Assembly: GCA_965214495.1 (NCBI GenBank)
Contig: OZ243958.1
Span: forward strand, 620,001 to 684,000
Source: JANQOH01 sp965214495
Lineage (GTDB): Bacteria > Pseudomonadota > Alphaproteobacteria > UBA7887
Reading direction: 5' to 3'
DNA: 64,000 nt
A model generated the notes under the pieces. It worked only from the letters and a program-made list of their open reading frames with translations, had not been told where the DNA came from and did not search any database. Shown in pieces: positions 1 to 7,914 of this stretch. Numbering within the stretch: the first letter of the stretch is position 1; each line of letters begins with the position of its first letter. The position numbers and the translations under genes were made by a program.

Positions 1-2
1 GG

Positions 3-65
3 GCCGGGGAATCAGGCGCGCCGCTCTCGGCGATCGGCCGCACGCTCGCGCTCGCGATGGATTGA
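3..65 (+). CDS. 3' end of an unidentified gene (5' end outside the window)
   Basis: An open frame enters from the left edge and ends at TGA 63-65. It encodes 20 residues ending SAIGRTLALAMD. The GC-rich third positions look like coding sequence, but the piece is too short to assign to a family. Its last four codons and stop are repeated 112 bp downstream as part of the tandem repeat, so the duplication began inside this coding end. It could be a chance open frame. Confidence 0.35.
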   Translation, partial: AGESGAPLSAIGRTLALAMD

Positions 66-272
66 GCGGCGCTGCCGACAACCGGAGTCTCGACCGGGGG
101 CGGTGAACTGCCGGGGAAATGACGATCGCTGGCGATGCGTGCAGACCGCCCGCGCCCCCGCGCTCGCGATGGATTGAGTGGCGCTGCCGACAACCGGAGT
201 CTCGACCGGGGACGGTGAACTGCCGGGGAAATGACGATCGCTGGCGATGCGTGCGGACCGCCCGCACCCCCG
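51..272. repeat. Two tandem 112-bp direct repeats
   Basis: The unit starting CTCGCGATGGATTGAG at 51 recurs at 163. The copies run 51-162 and about 163-272 and differ at only about five positions, for example C/T at 67 versus 179 and G/A at 100 versus 212. The near identity implies a recent duplication. The unit spans the last codons of the upstream gene and the following non-coding DNA, and ends just before the tRNA. I see no transposase or terminal inverted repeats. Confidence 0.9.
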
Positions 273-289
273 CCTTGTTCGTAACGTGT

Positions 290-366
290 TGGCGACCCCG
301 GCAGGATTCGAACCTGCGACCTGCGGATTAGGAATCCGCCGCTCTATCCGGCTGAGCTACGGGGCC
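290..366 (-). tRNA. tRNA-Arg (anticodon CCT)
   Basis: The reverse complement folds as a complete 77-nt tRNA. The acceptor stem is GGCCCCG paired with CGGGGUC (one G-U pair), the anticodon stem GCGGA/UCCGC encloses a UUCCUAA loop, and the T arm is GCAGG-UUCGAAU-CCUGC. The discriminator is G and the CCA end is encoded. The anticodon CCU reads the arginine codon AGG. It is transcribed away from the phosphatase gene at 456, so 367-455 must hold its promoter. I cannot pick out convincing -35/-10 boxes there. Confidence 0.97.
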
Positions 367-455
367 GTGCGGACGAAGACGTAACACGAAGGGTAGGGGG
401 TGACGAGGGAGTCGATGGCATAGTGTCGGGAAAGAGAAAAGGAGAACGGGGGCAA

Positions 456-986
456 GTGCGCACCTTGCAACTCCTGCGCCATGCGAAATCGTCCTGGGAC
501 GATCCCGGTCTGGACGACCGCGACCGCCCGCTCAACGACCGCGGCCGCACGGCGGCGGCGCTCACGGGCGCGCGCTTGCGGGCCGCCGATGCCGCACCGC
601 AACTGATCCTCTGCTCGACCGCCGTCCGGGCGCGGGAAACCTGTGAGCGTCTGATCGCGGCGCTCGATGCGCCGCCGTCCTGTCGCTACGATGACCGCCT
701 CTACCTCGCGTCGGGCCGGCGCATTCTCGATCTTGTCCGCACGCTGGACGATGCGCCGCCGCGTGTCATGGTGATCGGCCATAATCCTGGACTGCAAATG
801 CTCGCCTCGGCGCTCGGTGTAGCGGCCGACCCCAAGGGCGCGGTGCGGCTGCGGCGCAAGTTCCCCACCGCCGCGCTCGCGGAGTTCGATTTCGCAGCTT
901 CCGGCTGGCATGATCTGGACGCTGCCGCAGTCGTCGCGGTGCGCGTGACGACGCCGAAAACCGCCTCCGCTCCGAAACCGCACTGA
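456..986 (+). CDS. SixA-type histidine phosphatase family protein
   Basis: This 176-aa protein belongs to the histidine phosphatase (phosphoglycerate mutase-like) superfamily and resembles the short SixA branch, which removes phosphate from phosphohistidine domains. The N-terminal RHG-type motif LLRHAKSSW (residues 6-14, His9 nucleophile) and the second histidine in VIGHNPGL (near residue 110) are both present. I chose GTG 456 because AAGGAG at 439-444 sits 11 nt upstream and the phosphatase fold starts directly after it. An upstream GTG at 423 would only add a basic tail. The physiological substrate cannot be read from the sequence. Confidence 0.85.
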   Translation: MRTLQLLRHAKSSWDDPGLDDRDRPLNDRGRTAAALTGARLRAADAAPQLILCSTAVRARETCERLIAALDAPPSCRYDDRLYLASGRRILDLVRTLDDAPPRVMVIGHNPGLQMLASALGVAADPKGAVRLRRKFPTAALAEFDFAASGWHDLDAAAVVAVRVTTPKTASAPKPH

Positions 987-1010
987 CAGCTCTTCACCGG
1001 GGAGTGACCC

Positions 1011-1847
1011 ATGCCCATCGACCTCGAACGCTATGCGGGCTTCGAGACATTGAGTTTCGACGAACCCGCCGATCGTGTGTTGCGCATCACGATGGCGCCG
1101 GCGCGGGGCGCTGCGGGCGATGCGCGCCTGCGTGCGGTGGACGCCGCCATGCATGCCGATCTGGCCGAGGTCTGGCGTGTCCTGGACGGCGATCCGACCG
1201 CTGCCGCCGCGATCCTGTGCGGCGCCGGCAAGGGCTTTTCCGCCGGCGGCGATTTCGATCTCGTGGACGCTGTCGCGAACGACTACGAGACCCGGGTGCG
1301 CACCTGGAAGGAAGCGCGGGACCTCGTTTACAACGTGATCGACTGCTCGAAGCCGATCGTCTCGGCGATGCATGGCGCGGCGGTGGGCGCGGGTCTCGTC
1401 GCCGGTCTGCTGGCCGACATCTCCATTGCCGCACGCACTGCGCGCATCATCGACGGCCATACCCGCCTCGGAGTCGCCGCCGGAGACCACGCGGCGATCG
1501 TCTGGCCGTTGCTGTGCGGTATGGCGAAGGCGAAATACTATCTGCTGTTGTGCGAGACCGTGACCGGCGCGGAGGCGGAGCGCATCGGGCTGGTCTCGTT
1601 ATGCGTCGAAGAGGAGGCGTTGCAGGACAAGGCGCTCGAAATCGCCGTGCGGCTGGCCGACGGCTCGCCCACCGCCGTGCGTTGGACCAAATATGCCCTC
1701 AACAACTGGTTCCGGCTCGCAGGCCCCACGTTCGACACCTCGCTCGCCCTCGAATTTCTCGGATTTACCGGGCCTGACGTGCGTGAGGGCGTCGCAGCGC
1801 ACCGGGAGCGGCGCGCGCCGCGATTCGTCCGACACGCGCCACTCTGA
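1011..1847 (+). CDS. Enoyl-CoA hydratase/isomerase (crotonase) family protein
   Basis: This is a 278-aa crotonase-fold protein, expected to act on an acyl-CoA thioester in the cytoplasm. Oxyanion-hole segments are visible as GKGFSAGGDF (about residues 74-83) and HGAAVGAGLVAGLLADI (about residues 122-138). The usual catalytic Glu of hydratases, around G-x-x-P-E, is replaced by a LGVAAGDHAAIVWPL segment with Asp and His, so hydration of a 2-enoyl-CoA is not assured. Isomerase, hydrolase or decarboxylase chemistry is equally possible. GGGGAG lies just upstream of the ATG. Confidence 0.85.
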   Translation: MPIDLERYAGFETLSFDEPADRVLRITMAPARGAAGDARLRAVDAAMHADLAEVWRVLDGDPTAAAAILCGAGKGFSAGGDFDLVDAVANDYETRVRTWKEARDLVYNVIDCSKPIVSAMHGAAVGAGLVAGLLADISIAARTARIIDGHTRLGVAAGDHAAIVWPLLCGMAKAKYYLLLCETVTGAEAERIGLVSLCVEEEALQDKALEIAVRLADGSPTAVRWTKYALNNWFRLAGPTFDTSLALEFLGFTGPDVREGVAAHRERRAPRFVRHAPL

Positions 1848-1869
1848 GCACCGCTGCTCGGCGCGCGGA

Positions 1870-3264
1870 TTACCCGGTGGCGAGCGGAGCGGCCCGGAAT
1901 ATCGGGTTGCCGTCGCGTTCGATCAGGAACAGCAGCGCCGCCCGGCCCGCCGCCTCGGCTTCCGCGACTGCCTTGTCGAGCGCCGCCGGGTCCGCGACCG
2001 CCTGCCGACCCGCTTCGCGGATGATGTCACCGGGTCGCAGGCCGGCGTGTGCCGCCGGGCTGCCGGGAGCGACCGCGTGCACGGCAAGGCCTTTTCCGTC
2101 GTCCGCCGGCGTCACGGTCAGCCCGAGCCGGGCTTCCGACGGAACCGCGCCCGGGCCTTCGACTGCTGCGGTTTCCACCAGTTCGGCGATCGTCACCTCG
2201 AGGTCGATCTTCGCCCCGTCGCGCATGACGCCGAGCGCCATCGTCTCGCCCGCCGGCGTCTCCGACACCAGACGAGCGAGGCGGCGCGGGCTGTCGACCG
2301 CACCGTCGCCATAGGAGACGATCACGTCGCCGGTTTGCAGGCCGGCGGTTTCGGCCGGGGTTCCCGGCACCACCCCGGCGATCAGCGCGCCGCTGTCGTC
2401 GGCGAGATCGAGGCCCGCGGCGATATCGTCCGTGAGCGTCTGGAGTCGGACCCCCAGCCAGCCGCGGACAGGCCGGCCGTGCATACGTAACTGCTCGACG
2501 ATCGGCGCCGCAAGCGCAGCCGGGATGGCGAATCCGATCCCGACATTGCCGCCGGACGGCGAAACGATCGCCGTGTTGACTCCGATGACCGTGCCATCGA
2601 GGTCGAACAGCGGACCGCCGGAATTGCCCGGATTGATCGGCGCGTCGGTTTGCAGAAAGTCGTCGAAGGGTCCGGCATTGATGTCGCGTGCGCGCCCGGA
2701 GATGATTCCCGCGGTCACCGTACCGCCCAGGCCGAACGGATTGCCGATCGCCAGCGACCAGTCGCCGACCTGGACCTTGTCCGAATCGCCCCAGCGCAGC
2801 GCTGGCAGCGGGCGGTTCGCTTCCACCTTGAGCAGTGCCAGGTCGGTCTTGCCATCGGCGCCGACGAGAGTTGCATCGAGTCGTTCTCCCGACGCCAGGG
2901 TGACGGCGATCTCGCGGGCGCCGTCGACGACGTGGTGGTTGGTGACGATGTAGCCGTCGGGATCGACGATGAAGCCCGATCCGGCCGCGGGCGCGCGCGG
3001 CCCGCGTTCGTCGAAGTCGCGCTTGAAGCCGAAGAACCGCTCGAAGGGGAAGCCGCGAGGCATGTCGAAGCGTCGGGGGAAGGACGGGGCGGCGTGCGCT
3101 CGTTCGACGGTGACGGCGACGACGCTCGGCGACAGCGAGTCGACCAGGTCGGCGAAGCCGTCGGGCGCCGGGTGCGCCTGCACGGCGGCCGGCGCCGCGA
3201 GAAGCGTCAGGACCGTCGCGGCGACGGCCGTGCGCCGGTGCAACGGATGGGCGTGGATGGTCAT
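1870..3264 (-). CDS. Do/DegP-like periplasmic serine protease with two PDZ domains
   Basis: This is a 464-aa HtrA/Do-family protease-chaperone that degrades or refolds damaged envelope proteins. The order is a signal peptide (residues 1-30, ending AAVQA), a trypsin-like domain and two PDZ domains (about residues 265-350 and 375-460). The catalytic triad is recognisable as TNHHVV (His111), KTDLALLK (Asp) and GNSGGPL (Ser). I use ATG 3264, which has GAGG just upstream and gives a clean signal peptide. A longer frame from 3330 would bury the signal. DegP, DegQ and MucD cannot be separated by eye. It converges with the crotonase gene, leaving 22 bp between stops. Confidence 0.93.
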   Translation of the reverse strand: MTIHAHPLHRRTAVAATVLTLLAAPAAVQAHPAPDGFADLVDSLSPSVVAVTVERAHAAPSFPRRFDMPRGFPFERFFGFKRDFDERGPRAPAAGSGFIVDPDGYIVTNHHVVDGAREIAVTLASGERLDATLVGADGKTDLALLKVEANRPLPALRWGDSDKVQVGDWSLAIGNPFGLGGTVTAGIISGRARDINAGPFDDFLQTDAPINPGNSGGPLFDLDGTVIGVNTAIVSPSGGNVGIGFAIPAALAAPIVEQLRMHGRPVRGWLGVRLQTLTDDIAAGLDLADDSGALIAGVVPGTPAETAGLQTGDVIVSYGDGAVDSPRRLARLVSETPAGETMALGVMRDGAKIDLEVTIAELVETAAVEGPGAVPSEARLGLTVTPADDGKGLAVHAVAPGSPAAHAGLRPGDIIREAGRQAVADPAALDKAVAEAEAAGRAALLFLIERDGNPIFRAAPLATG

Positions 3265-3408
3265 GGAAGCCTCATGTCTTGTGGTTCGGTTCGGGCGGCC
3301 CGCACTTGCAGGCCGTTCGCCGCTCGACATGGGCGGGAGCGAGGATGGCTTTAAGGCCGCTCACAGTGGTGTGAAGGATTGTGTCCCGCGCGGCTCGCAC
3401 GCCGGAGA

Positions 3409-4347
3409 TCAGAAATCGTAGTCGTATTCGTCGTTGCTGGCCGTGTCTTCCCCCGACGATTCCCGGACCCGGTTCTCGATCGGCGGCAGGCTCAGGACAT
3501 AGGCGGCGACAGCCGCGAGATCATCGTCGCTGAGATGACTCGAACCGTGCGTGACGAGTTTCGCCATCGTGCCCTGAACGTCGTCGCCCGACGGCGTGAA
3601 GCCCGTCTTCAGCAGCCATACGATATCGCCGGCGCTCCAGTCGGCGATTCCGGTCTCGTGCGGTGTGATGTTCGGCACCGACCCCTCGTCGGGAAGACCG
3701 ACATGCCCTGCGAAATCCTTTCCGGCGACGAGCCCGCCAAGCGCATTCCGCCCCGTATGGCACTCGCCGCAATGCAGCAGATGGCGCGAGAGGTAGGCCC
3801 CGCGGTTCCAACGGTCGTCACGCTCCGGGTCCGCCGTCCACCGCTTCGGCGCGAAGAACAGGAACTGCCAGCCGAGATTCACCGGTCGGAAGTCGAACGG
3901 CGGATCGAGATCGTGCGCCCGGTTCGGCCGATCCACCGATTTCAGCGTCCGCAAATAGAGCCACATGTCGGCGAGATCCGCGCGCGTGAGGCCGCTATAG
4001 GCAGTGTAGGGAAACGCCGGATAGTAGGGCGCGCCGGTCGGCCCGATGCCCCACCGCATGGCGCGTACGAAATCCGCCTCGCTCCAGCGGCCGAGGCCAT
4101 GTTCCCGATGCGGTGTGATGTTGGGCGCATAGAAGACGCCGAACGGCGATTCGATCTTCCCGCCCCCGGCAAGCGGCTCGCCGCGCGATTCGAGATCGGT
4201 GTGGCAAGCGATGCAGCCGCCGGCGCGGATCAGATATGCGCCGCGGGCAACCGCGTCAGCGTCGCCGACTGCCGGTGCGCTCGCGAGGACGCCTGCCGCG
4301 AGCGCACCGGCAGCGAGTGCGTTGCGGCTATTGTTTTTCGCGGAAAT
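3409..4347 (-). CDS. Exported dihaem cytochrome c, probable non-canonical AUU start
   Basis: The protein is about 312 aa if initiated at ATT 4347. It has a basic start (ISAKNNSRN), a hydrophobic alanine-rich signal segment (residues 10-27), a first haem site CIACH (45-49) and a second, CGECH (193-197), with the spacing seen in cytochrome subunits of membrane-bound dehydrogenases. There is no in-frame ATG, GTG or TTG between the upstream stop at 4432-4434 and the first haem site. The only ATG, at 4059, would delete the signal and first haem domain. The start would overlap the cytochrome c' gene by 20 bp, which suggests coupling. The tail is acidic. The dehydrogenase partner is not nearby. A sequence error that removed a normal start is the alternative. 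Confidence 0.75.
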   Translation of the reverse strand: MSAKNNSRNALAAGALAAGVLASAPAVGDADAVARGAYLIRAGGCIACHTDLESRGEPLAGGGKIESPFGVFYAPNITPHREHGLGRWSEADFVRAMRWGIGPTGAPYYPAFPYTAYSGLTRADLADMWLYLRTLKSVDRPNRAHDLDPPFDFRPVNLGWQFLFFAPKRWTADPERDDRWNRGAYLSRHLLHCGECHTGRNALGGLVAGKDFAGHVGLPDEGSVPNITPHETGIADWSAGDIVWLLKTGFTPSGDDVQGTMAKLVTHGSSHLSDDDLAAVAAYVLSLPPIENRVRESSGEDTASNDEYDYDF

Positions 4348-4789
4348 TATCGTGGCATCCGCCGCAGGTCTTGCCGAGTGCGCCGAGCGCCGTCCGGATC
4401 TGGCCGAGCTCGCCGGAGTTCGCCGCGACGATCATATCGTCGGCGGCCGCGATCGATTTCCTCATCGCGTCCACGAATTCGGACGAGCGCTCCCAGATCG
4501 TCGGCAGGGCGCGGGTTTTGCCGGCTTCGGCGTCGGTGCCGACGGGGAACAGGACTTCGGCTGCGCCGAGCCCGTCGCGAATGGCCTGTGCGTTCGACGA
4601 GACGTTCGACAGAGTGCTGATCTCGCCCTTGGCAACCATCGCCAGACTGGAGATGTTGGCACCGACGGACTTCATCACGTGCTGGCGGTATTTGACGATG
4701 TTCGCCGGTTCGTCGGCCGCCTGCGCCGCCGCCGCGACAAGTCCGGCAACTGCAAGGGCCGCGCAAACATGCTTGGTGAAACGGATCAT
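4328..4789 (-). CDS. Cytochrome c' / c556 family protein
   Basis: This is a 153-aa class II cytochrome c. After a signal peptide (residues 1-24, ending AAAAQA) comes a helical region with the typical start YRQHVMKSVGANISSLAMV. The single haem site CGGCH lies at the C-terminus (residues 142-146), as is usual for this four-helix family. Members bind gaseous ligands or carry electrons in the periplasm. GGGAGGAAGG lies directly before ATG 4789, so the ten extra in-frame residues upstream are rejected. Its stop overlaps the start region of the dihaem cytochrome, so the pair is probably co-transcribed and functionally linked. Confidence 0.9.
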   Translation of the reverse strand: MIRFTKHVCAALAVAGLVAAAAQAADEPANIVKYRQHVMKSVGANISSLAMVAKGEISTLSNVSSNAQAIRDGLGAAEVLFPVGTDAEAGKTRALPTIWERSSEFVDAMRKSIAAADDMIVAANSGELGQIRTALGALGKTCGGCHDNFREKQ

Positions 4790-4947
4790 GCCTTCCTCCC
4801 ATTCCCGCATCGACGCCACATTGTGCGCGCGACTCCCGCGCCGGGCAAGCGTCTGTCCACGGCCTTCACCGCCCGCGGAAAACCGCGCCGCTGCCCGGCC
4901 TTCGGAACGAGTTGAAGGACACCTCGGACGAGGCTTTCGGTCGCACC

Positions 4948-6492
4948 ATGCGTGAAACGGTGCTGATCGTCGATTTCGGTTCGCAGGTCACCCAGCTCAT
5001 CGCGCGACGGGTGCGCGAATCCGGAGTCTATTGCGAGGTTGTCGCGGCGCATCGCGCCCCCGCTGCGCTCGCCGGTTCCAGACCTGAAGCCGTGATCCTC
5101 TCGGGCGGTCCCGAATCGGTCACACAGGTCGACACGCCGCGGGCGCCGCAGGAGGTCTTCTCGCTCGGCGTCCCTGTCCTCGGCATTTGTTACGGCCAGC
5201 AGACCATGGTCGCGCAGCTCGGCGGCACTGTCGCGAGCGGACATCACCGGGAATTCGGCCGCGCCGACGTGAAAGTGGTCCGCGCCAGCCCGCTCGTCGG
5301 CGGAGTCGCGGCGGTCGGGGAAACGCTGCCGGTGTGGATGAGCCATGGCGACCGCGTGACTCACCTGCCCGACGGCTTCGAAGTCTTCGCGCAATCGGAC
5401 GGAGCGCCGTGTGCGGCCATACAGCACCCCGAACGGCGTCTCTTCGGCCTCCAGTTCCACCCGGAAGTGACGCACACCCCCGCCGGTGCGCAGATCCTGC
5501 GGAACTTCGTCCAGGGCGTCGCCGGTTGCTCGGGCGATTGGACCATGCGGGCGTTCCGGGAAACCGAGGTCGAGCGCATCCGCGCGCAGGTGGGCGACGG
5601 ACGGGTGATCTGCGGCCTTTCGGGCGGGGTCGATTCCGCGGTTGCTGCCGCGCTGATCCACGAGGCGATCGGCGAGCGGCTCGATTGCGTCTTCGTCGAT
5701 ACCGGGTTGTTGCGAGAAGGCGAGGCCGATCAGGTCGAGCGCCTGTTCCGCGACCGGCTCGACGTGCGTTTCCACCGCGTCGAGGCCGGCGGGCGGTTTC
5801 TCGAATGTCTTGCGGGCGTGACCGACCCGGAGGTCAAGCGCAAACGCATCGGCGCCGCCTTCATCGACGTGTTCGACGCCCGGGCGCGGGCGCTCGGCAG
5901 CGCCGATTTTCTCGCCCAGGGCACGCTCTATCCGGATGTGATCGAGTCCGAGTCCGCCGGCGGGGCCAGTGCGACCATCAAGTCGCATCACAATGTGGGC
6001 GGCTTGCCGGAACGGATGCATCTTGAACTCGTGGAACCGCTGCGCGCCCTGTTCAAGGACGAAGTGCGGGCGCTCGGACGCGAACTGGGCCTGCCGCAAG
6101 ATCTGCTCGGCCGCCATCCGTTCCCGGGCCCCGGTCTCGCGGTCCGCGTGCCGGGAGAGGTCACCGCCGACAAGCTCGCCCTGTTGCGGAAAGTTGACCG
6201 CATCTTCATCGAGGAGATCCGCACCGCCGGCCTCTACGACGCGATCTGGCAGGCGTTCGCCGTGTTGCTGCCGGTGCGCACGGTGGGAGTCATGGGGGAT
6301 CGGCGGACCTACGATCACGCCTGCGCTTTGCGGGCGGTCGCGGCGACCGACGGTATGACCGCCGATGCATATGCTTTCGAGCCCGCGTTCCTGGCGGGCG
6401 TCGCCGGGCGCATCGTCAACGAGGTGCCGGGCATCAATCGGGTCGTATATGACCTCACGTCGAAGCCGCCGGGCACCATCGAATGGGAGTAG
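4948..6492 (+). CDS. guaA: GMP synthase (glutamine-hydrolysing)
   Basis: This 514-aa enzyme converts XMP to GMP with ATP and glutamine. The class I amidotransferase domain is N-terminal, with nucleophile Cys81 in GICYGQQ and the His/Glu pair in LQFHPEVTH. The ATP pyrophosphatase domain follows, with P-loop LSGGVDSA near residue 223, and the C-terminal dimerisation domain ends KPPGTIEWE. I chose ATG 4948 because family members begin immediately before LIVDFGSQ. A TTG at 4912 would add 12 residues. It is divergent from the cytochrome c' gene. Confidence 0.97.
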   Translation: MRETVLIVDFGSQVTQLIARRVRESGVYCEVVAAHRAPAALAGSRPEAVILSGGPESVTQVDTPRAPQEVFSLGVPVLGICYGQQTMVAQLGGTVASGHHREFGRADVKVVRASPLVGGVAAVGETLPVWMSHGDRVTHLPDGFEVFAQSDGAPCAAIQHPERRLFGLQFHPEVTHTPAGAQILRNFVQGVAGCSGDWTMRAFRETEVERIRAQVGDGRVICGLSGGVDSAVAAALIHEAIGERLDCVFVDTGLLREGEADQVERLFRDRLDVRFHRVEAGGRFLECLAGVTDPEVKRKRIGAAFIDVFDARARALGSADFLAQGTLYPDVIESESAGGASATIKSHHNVGGLPERMHLELVEPLRALFKDEVRALGRELGLPQDLLGRHPFPGPGLAVRVPGEVTADKLALLRKVDRIFIEEIRTAGLYDAIWQAFAVLLPVRTVGVMGDRRTYDHACALRAVAATDGMTADAYAFEPAFLAGVAGRIVNEVPGINRVVYDLTSKPPGTIEWE

Positions 6493-6566
6493 AACCTTGC
6501 TCCGAGACCGGCACCGGGTTAACGTCCCGCTTTCATGCAACGAGGCGCGGAGGGGCCGGCAGCGCG

Positions 6567-6695
6567 ATGGCTTACGATCCGAACCAGTATCTTGAAGAGC
6601 ACCGGCAAATGTGGGGGCGGTTCGTCAAGCTCACCGCCGGTACCACCGCGGCGGTCCTCGTGACCCTTGCGTTGATGGCGGTTTTCCTTACCTGA
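6567..6695 (+). CDS. aa3-type cytochrome c oxidase subunit IV-like microprotein
   Basis: This is a 42-aa single-pass membrane protein, MAYDPNQYLEEHRQMWGRF followed by one transmembrane helix (residues 24-41). The pattern of a short acidic start, a conserved W-x-x-F and one helix is that of the bacterial COX4 family of small alphaproteobacterial oxidase subunits. GGAGGGG lies 12 nt before the ATG. The main oxidase genes are not in this window, so the subunit is encoded apart from its complex. It follows guaA by 74 bp, and mmcB begins 16 nt after it. Confidence 0.8.
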   Translation: MAYDPNQYLEEHRQMWGRFVKLTAGTTAAVLVTLALMAVFLT

Positions 6696-6711
6696 CGCGC
6701 GGTCGTGCGCC

Positions 6712-7230
6712 ATGCAACAGGCGCTACCCCTTGCCGGCAGTCCGCGACCGCCGCCGAGACAGGCGGCAACGCACGCGGTTCCGGGAAGCCGTCCTGACCT
6801 TTCCGGTGCGCCGCTTTCTACCGCCGATATCACCCGTGGTGCGGTGCGGCTCTTCGAATCGATGGGATTCCGCACACTCACCGAACTGCGTCTCGTGTCC
6901 GGGCGGCGGGTCGATGTGATCGGCATGGACGGGCGCGGGCGCTTCGCCGTTGCGGAGGTCAAATCCTGCCTCGCGGACTGGCGCGCAGACTCCAAGTGGC
7001 CGGGCTATTTGCCGTTCTGCGACTGGTTCTATTTTGCCGTCGGCCCCGACTTTCCGCGCGACCGCTTGCCTGCCGACGCCGGAATCGTCGTCGCGGACCG
7101 CTATCGCGGCGAGATACTGCGCGCGGCGCTGGAGCGCCGTGTGGCGAGTGCGGTTCGACAACGCCAGACCCTGCTCTTCGCGCACGCAGCCTGCGCCCGG
7201 CTCCGCCGTCTGCTTGAAAACGCCCCATGA
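6712..7230 (+). CDS. mmcB: MmcB family DNA repair protein
   Basis: This 172-aa protein matches MmcB, an alphaproteobacterial DNA-damage protein with a PD-(D/E)xK nuclease-like core. The core is visible as RRVDVIGMDGRGRFAVAEVKS (Asp near residue 67, E-x-K near residue 82), followed by a conserved DWRADSKWPGYLPFCDWFYFAV segment. In Caulobacter MmcB contributes to mitomycin C resistance. Here it lies far from the imuA operon, and I find no GTTC-N7-GTTC box just upstream. The first 35 residues are variable and proline-rich, so a start further in is possible. Confidence 0.8.
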   Translation: MQQALPLAGSPRPPPRQAATHAVPGSRPDLSGAPLSTADITRGAVRLFESMGFRTLTELRLVSGRRVDVIGMDGRGRFAVAEVKSCLADWRADSKWPGYLPFCDWFYFAVGPDFPRDRLPADAGIVVADRYRGEILRAALERRVASAVRQRQTLLFAHAACARLRRLLENAP

Positions 7231-7252
7231 CCCGCCCTGACACGGAAGCGCG

Positions 7253-7903
7253 ATGATGGACCCGTTGGCCGCCCGGCTCGCCAAACTCTACACGGGAGTC
7301 GTCTTCGACACGCTGAGTGCTATGGGACTGCCGGACCAGGCCCTGCCGCCGGACATTCGGGCGCTGGCGCCGGGTCCCGTGCTTGCCGGGCGGGTATGGA
7401 CGCTGAGCGGTGTGCGCACGCCGTCGATCGGCCGCGACGACAACCTGCTCGCCTGGACCGGTTTCCTGTCGGCGGCCCCCGCGGACCATGTCGTCGTCTG
7501 CCAGGCCAATGACGACACTATCGCCCTCATGGGCGAGCTTTCGGCGGAGACACTCAAGTCGCGCGGCGTGCTCGGGTATGTGGTCGATGGCGGGACGCGC
7601 GACGTGGGGTTCCTGCTGGAACTCGGTTTTCCGGTTTATTGCAAGTTCGCCACCCCGGCCGATATCGCCGGGCGCTGGCGGGTCGATGAGATGGGGACGT
7701 CGGTGCGGATCGGCGGCCTCGACATCGCCACTGGCGACTATCTCATCGGCGACCGTGACGGTGTCGTGATCGTGCCGAAAGCCGAGGCTGGGACCGTGAT
7801 CGCACGCGCCGAAGAATCGGTCGACACCGAAGACAAGGTGCGCGAGGCGATCCTTTCCGGCGACGATCCGCGCGAGGCGTATCTGAAGTTCGGTAAATTC
7901 TGA
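7253..7903 (+). CDS. RraA / HMG-CHA aldolase family protein
   Basis: This 216-aa protein has the RraA-like fold shared by 4-hydroxy-4-methyl-2-oxoglutarate/oxaloacetate aldolases and the RNase E regulator RraA. It carries GELSAETLKSRGVLGYVVDGGTRD (about residues 99-122), where the metal and substrate site of the aldolases lies (G-x-R-D with Arg and Asp), and a late GDRDGVVIVP strand motif. Retention of RD favours aldolase or decarboxylase activity over pure RNase regulation. GGAAG precedes the ATG. The SDR gene starts 11 nt downstream, so the two are likely co-transcribed and may share a pathway. Confidence 0.85.
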   Translation: MMDPLAARLAKLYTGVVFDTLSAMGLPDQALPPDIRALAPGPVLAGRVWTLSGVRTPSIGRDDNLLAWTGFLSAAPADHVVVCQANDDTIALMGELSAETLKSRGVLGYVVDGGTRDVGFLLELGFPVYCKFATPADIAGRWRVDEMGTSVRIGGLDIATGDYLIGDRDGVVIVPKAEAGTVIARAEESVDTEDKVREAILSGDDPREAYLKFGKF

Positions 7904-7914
7904 GCGGAACCGAC

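Noticed and set aside
3409..4059. Short version of the cytochrome starting at ATG 4059
   Set aside because: It would discard an in-frame signal peptide and the first CIACH haem site, which are clearly part of the protein.
4786..6540. 584-codon minus-strand open frame opposite guaA
   Set aside because: guaA is unambiguous on the plus strand, and the antisense frame is an Arg/His-rich mirror.
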